Assembly (NCBI RefSeq): GCF_003345295.1
Contig: NZ_CP031055.1
Span: 1,302,001 to 1,366,000 of the forward strand
Direction: 5' to 3'
DNA: 64,000 nucleotides
Origin: Vibrio splendidus
GTDB taxonomy: Bacteria > Pseudomonadota > Gammaproteobacteria > Enterobacterales > Vibrionaceae
The number at the start of each line of letters is the position of its first letter. Position 1 is the stretch's first letter. The notes under the pieces were generated by a model. The model was not told where the DNA came from. It ran no database searches and saw nothing but the letters and a program-made list of their open reading frames with translations. Made by a program: the position numbers and the translations under genes. Shown in pieces: positions 61,453 to 64,000 of the stretch.

Positions 61453-61953
61453 TTACCAGGCGATACCAGCACCAATTGAGAATTCCAAGTCTTCACCTTC
61501 TGCTTTATCGAATCCTGCTGTCACTACAAAGCCGCTGTCCATAATATAGGTGGCATCTAAGCCTCCCACCTGTTTGGTTGATCTGTTAGAGAACTCGCGG
61601 CTATCTAAAGTTACGTCTGTATGTGTTCGCTTAATCCCGTAACCGGGAGTGATGTACAAGTTTTCGGTGATTCCAATAGGGGCGTGAAACTGATATTCGT
61701 TGTCACGTTGTTTGTATTCGTAAGATTCTTCGTCTTCGTTATAAGCCGAACGAGTAAATTCAATACCATAACCTATGCTACCCGGGCCGCGATATTTTAT
61801 GTAAGAAGCAGACCAATCACGCCAACCACGTTCAGCCGATAGACCAAATGTAATCGCGGTTTCCTCTTGGTTTTGTTCATAGGCTTGTGCGTTAGACATA
61901 GTGAACAACAAGACAGCGGCTAATGTCAGAATGGGAAGCTTTTTGATGGTCAT
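61453..61953 (-). CDS. Small outer-membrane beta-barrel protein
   Basis: This is a 166-residue exported protein. The signal peptide ends at SNAQA (about 24). Alternating strands rich in Tyr, Gly and charged residues follow (SASYIKYRGPGSIGYGIEFT, ENLYITPGYGIKRTHTDVTL). It ends in AGIAW, an aromatic end suited to barrel insertion. GAGAG lies upstream of the ATG. Function unknown. Confidence 0.78.
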   Translation of the reverse strand: MTIKKLPILTLAAVLLFTMSNAQAYEQNQEETAITFGLSAERGWRDWSASYIKYRGPGSIGYGIEFTRSAYNEDEESYEYKQRDNEYQFHAPIGITENLYITPGYGIKRTHTDVTLDSREFSNRSTKQVGGLDATYIMDSGFVVTAGFDKAEGEDLEFSIGAGIAW

Positions 61954-62078
61954 TGGATCTCTCGCTTATGTATACAAAATATCGGCGAATTCAAAGTATT
62001 GAACGCCAGTAGATTAGTAACCTAGTCCGGATCTTCCTTGAGCTTTTTGTTAGTGTTTTCTTCGTAGATGTTTTGAAC

Positions 62079-62104
62079 GGCATCCTCTTAGGTTTGAGGA
62101 TGCC
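62079..62104 (-). terminator. Possible terminator of the lipoprotein gene
   Basis: GGCATCCTC (62079-62087) pairs perfectly with GAGGATGCC (62096-62104). On the minus strand it is followed by GTTCAAAAC, a poor U-tract. It is 27 bp past the lipoprotein stop. Confidence 0.5.
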
Positions 62105-62131
62105 TATTTGTTATGGGAATGGGGATAATCG

Positions 62132-62848
62132 TTATTTTAAAGTACGTAGCTTATTGACCTGCATCTTTGCACGAACTTTGGTAACTTCTGCCTGAGAAGG
62201 CAAGTTGTCTTTAACCTTATTTTTAATATCCGCAACTGGGATAAAGTTCCACTGGCCGTTGTGATACTTGACCACAAATGTCTCGCGCTCTATTTCTTCA
62301 CGGAACACCCAAACACCATCGTCTAGGCGTTTAAAGTCGCCAACTACATTTCCGCTAGTGTCTCTAACTGTCCAAAAGGTATGTTCAGTATCAAGATAAG
62401 ATTCCTTCTCACCTGAGATCATCTTGTCACCAGACCTGATTGTCACATAATCTTCACGAACGATGATTTCACCGACAGGCTTGTCATCTACGTAGATGCT
62501 GTATAGCGTTTCTTCATCATTAGAACGTCGTTTAACGGCGCTTATATGAGCATCACCGTTGTCTTTATTAAAGAAAGGAATGTCTCCCAACTCAGGAATA
62601 TGAACAAAACCTAAATCTGCTTGAGCTATTCTGTCTTTTAACGTTGGGGCATCGGCACCATAACCAGGGTCGGATTCAGGGTTCTCATAACCGCCATCGT
62701 TATCTGAATCATCTAGTCCAAAACCGGGATCGATATTTTCGAAACCATAATCACCATCAAATTGAGGTTGTGCTGGTTCTGAACCACCGCCAGATGAACA
62801 ACCTGCTAAAACAGCTGTAAGAACGAGTGCGATAAGTGATTTGTTCAT
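62132..62848 (-). CDS. Hypothetical lipoprotein
   Basis: This is a 238-residue lipoprotein with lipobox LAGC (Cys17) followed by SSGGGSE. Residues 28-65 form an acidic, Gly/Asp/Tyr-rich linker (DGDYGFENIDPGFGLDDSDN) that might bind cations. The C-terminal part (about 70-225) is a beta-rich domain with TLYSIYVDDKPVGEIIVRED and FWTVRDTSGNVVGDF. AGGAAAT precedes ATG 62848. I do not recognise the family. Secretion and lipid anchoring are clear, function is not. Confidence 0.8.
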   Translation of the reverse strand: MNKSLIALVLTAVLAGCSSGGGSEPAQPQFDGDYGFENIDPGFGLDDSDNDGGYENPESDPGYGADAPTLKDRIAQADLGFVHIPELGDIPFFNKDNGDAHISAVKRRSNDEETLYSIYVDDKPVGEIIVREDYVTIRSGDKMISGEKESYLDTEHTFWTVRDTSGNVVGDFKRLDDGVWVFREEIERETFVVKYHNGQWNFIPVADIKNKVKDNLPSQAEVTKVRAKMQVNKLRTLK

Positions 62849-63406
62849 GATATTTCCTATCATTTGTTGAATTCGTAAGATGCTCACTGACTAACCTCAC
62901 TACAAGGTGACGGGTATACACCTTGTGTATAGACATTGCTGCATCGCTTGAGGTGTACAATAAACAACCTTGGTAATTCGATAAATAAACGAAAAGAAAT
63001 ACAATACATCACGATCTGCTATGTGTTATTTATGCAATGCATTGCGCAAGCTTATATTCTGACTCATTCACTATGCATGCTCTATGTGTACCAATCTATT
63101 GATCTGATAACTACCACACTGAAGTTCCGAACATTCTGTTAAGTGAAATTGATAATAAATTGCTCACTCGAAAGTATGATTTATATACAAATGCCTTCCT
63201 CGAATAAGAAACCAACAAACAAAAACATGAAGCGCAGTCTAATTAAATGAAACTAAAGTGCTGTATTTAAGGTTATTTATTGTTAATGGCTATCTCTATC
63301 ACAGAAAATAATCCTGAAGCACATACAATTCCCAGGCTTTCGAATGAGCGCTAAATTTTTTCGTTCGAGCATTTTATTTCTATCGCCCAATACACATGAG
63401 GTTCCT
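62849..63406. other. Intergenic region between lipoprotein and glpT
   Basis: About 560 bp, AT-rich, with no supported gene; several short frames lack ribosome sites. Before glpT (63340-63380) there are repeated TTCG/CGAA elements loosely like GlpR half-sites, but no complete operator. ATG 63407 has TGAGG 8 nt upstream. Confidence 0.4.
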
Positions 63407-64000
63407 ATGTTTGGAATATTCAAACCTATGGCGCATATCGATCGCTTATCTACCGATAAGATCGATAGCACCTACACACGATTACGATGGCAGCTTTTTC
63501 TCGGCATCTTTGTTGGCTATGCCGGTTACTACCTAGTCCGCAAAAACTTCAGTTTGGCGATGCCATACCTGATTGAGCAAGGGTACAGTCGAGGAGAGCT
63601 AGGGATTGCTTTAGCAGCAGTATCCATCGCTTACGGTTTATCTAAGTTTTTGATGGGAAGCGTTTCTGACCGTTCTAACCCTCGTTATTTCCTCAGTGGC
63701 GGCTTGTTAATGTCGGCGTTGGTCATGTTCTGCTTTGGTTTCATGCCATGGGCAACAGGCAGCATCACTGCAATGTTTATTCTATTGTTCTTGAATGGTT
63801 GGTTTCAGGGCATGGGCTGGCCGGCTTGTGGACGAACCATGGTTCACTGGTGGTCGCGTAAAGAACGTGGTGAGATCGTATCGGTATGGAACGTTGCTCA
63901 CAACGTGGGTGGCGGCTTGATTGGCCCAATGTTCTTATTGGGACTGTGGGCTTTTAACGATGATTGGCGAACCGCTTTTTATGTTCCTGCATTTTTTGCC
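63407..64000 (+). CDS. glpT: Glycerol-3-phosphate transporter (partial, 5' part)
   Basis: The first 198 codons of a major-facilitator organophosphate:phosphate antiporter run to the window edge. It starts MFGIFKPMAHIDRLSTDKID. The family hallmarks are GYAGYYLVRKNFSLAMPYLI in TM1, KFLMGSVSDRSNPRYFL in the TM2-3 loop and GWFQGMGWPACGRTMVHWWS. It exchanges glycerol-3-phosphate for phosphate. The rest of the gene and any glpQ lie outside. Confidence 0.92.
   Translation, partial: MFGIFKPMAHIDRLSTDKIDSTYTRLRWQLFLGIFVGYAGYYLVRKNFSLAMPYLIEQGYSRGELGIALAAVSIAYGLSKFLMGSVSDRSNPRYFLSGGLLMSALVMFCFGFMPWATGSITAMFILLFLNGWFQGMGWPACGRTMVHWWSRKERGEIVSVWNVAHNVGGGLIGPMFLLGLWAFNDDWRTAFYVPAFFA

Noticed and set aside
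62936..63142. Open frame of 68 codons upstream of glpT
   Set aside because: No ribosome site, AT-driven composition and no recognisable protein pattern.
63340..63380. GlpR operator in front of glpT
   Set aside because: Only scattered TTCG/CGAA half-sites; no full ATGTTCG-N4-CGAACAT palindrome.

Overview
The window looks like chromosomal DNA of a marine Vibrio, most like the V. splendidus clade. The evidence is a complete Vibrio-type tad pilus operon, a GH18 chitinase with CBM5/12 domains, an IrgA/FepA-like TonB receptor behind Fur boxes, several GGDEF and LysR proteins, sbcDC, a cryptochrome/photolyase operon, a small DUF3297 protein and the start of glpT. I recognised no tRNA, rRNA, prophage, insertion sequence or CRISPR array. 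The species and the chromosome (1 or 2) cannot be read from the sequence.

Layout. 1-1300: end of an unknown gene and a LysR regulator. 1723-13450: a tightly packed tad operon (flp, tadV, rcpC, rcpA, an RcpB-position lipoprotein, tadZ, tadA-G) ending with an OmpA-type peptidoglycan-binding protein. A GAF-GGDEF protein follows at 13574. 14555-18800: a second adenylosuccinate synthetase (purA2-like) with a hexamer microsatellite beside its terminator, a LysR gene, and a dmeF-type metal efflux gene that overlaps a MarR regulator. The dmeF promoter carries two matching palindromic operators. 19316-21091: a chemoreceptor.

21584-31805 is a uronate-catabolism locus. One arm (minus strand) holds uxuB, a ManA-like cupin isomerase and a HAD phosphatase. 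The divergent arm holds a sodium/solute symporter, uxuA, a left-handed beta-helix acyltransferase and a heparinase II/III-type polysaccharide lyase broken by a frameshift in a G6 tract. A UxuR/ExuR-type GntR regulator closes the locus. The divergent promoter contains a UxuR-like palindrome, a CRP-like site and good -35/-10 boxes. uxaC is absent and a ManA-like isomerase is present, so I propose that saturated D-mannuronate, possibly an alginate end-product, enters through fructuronate and mannonate to KDG.

32220-47628: a DHH phosphoesterase, the chitinase, a LysR gene, the TonB receptor, a methyltransferase, a 21-bp minisatellite, a PAS-GGDEF protein, a GNAT, a secreted subtilisin-like protease with a large insertion, a LysE/ArgO exporter, a GST and an 8-strand outer membrane protein. 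47842-52817: sbcD-sbcC. 53102-58079: DUF2256, a RIO-type kinase and a convergent operon of cry-DASH, an FeS-type (6-4) photolyase and an SDR. 58354-64000: a universal stress protein, a PcfJ-like protein with a 44-residue zinc-ribbon partner, a GNAT, a DUF3297 protein, a surface barrel, a lipoprotein and the 5' part of glpT.

A 41-bp imperfectly palindromic repeat recurs in intergenic regions near 16.0, 42.7 and 53.0 kb (five copies on one pattern plus one diverged copy, and two copies of a 38-bp variant). All functional calls rest on reading motifs and family resemblance by eye; no database search was run.
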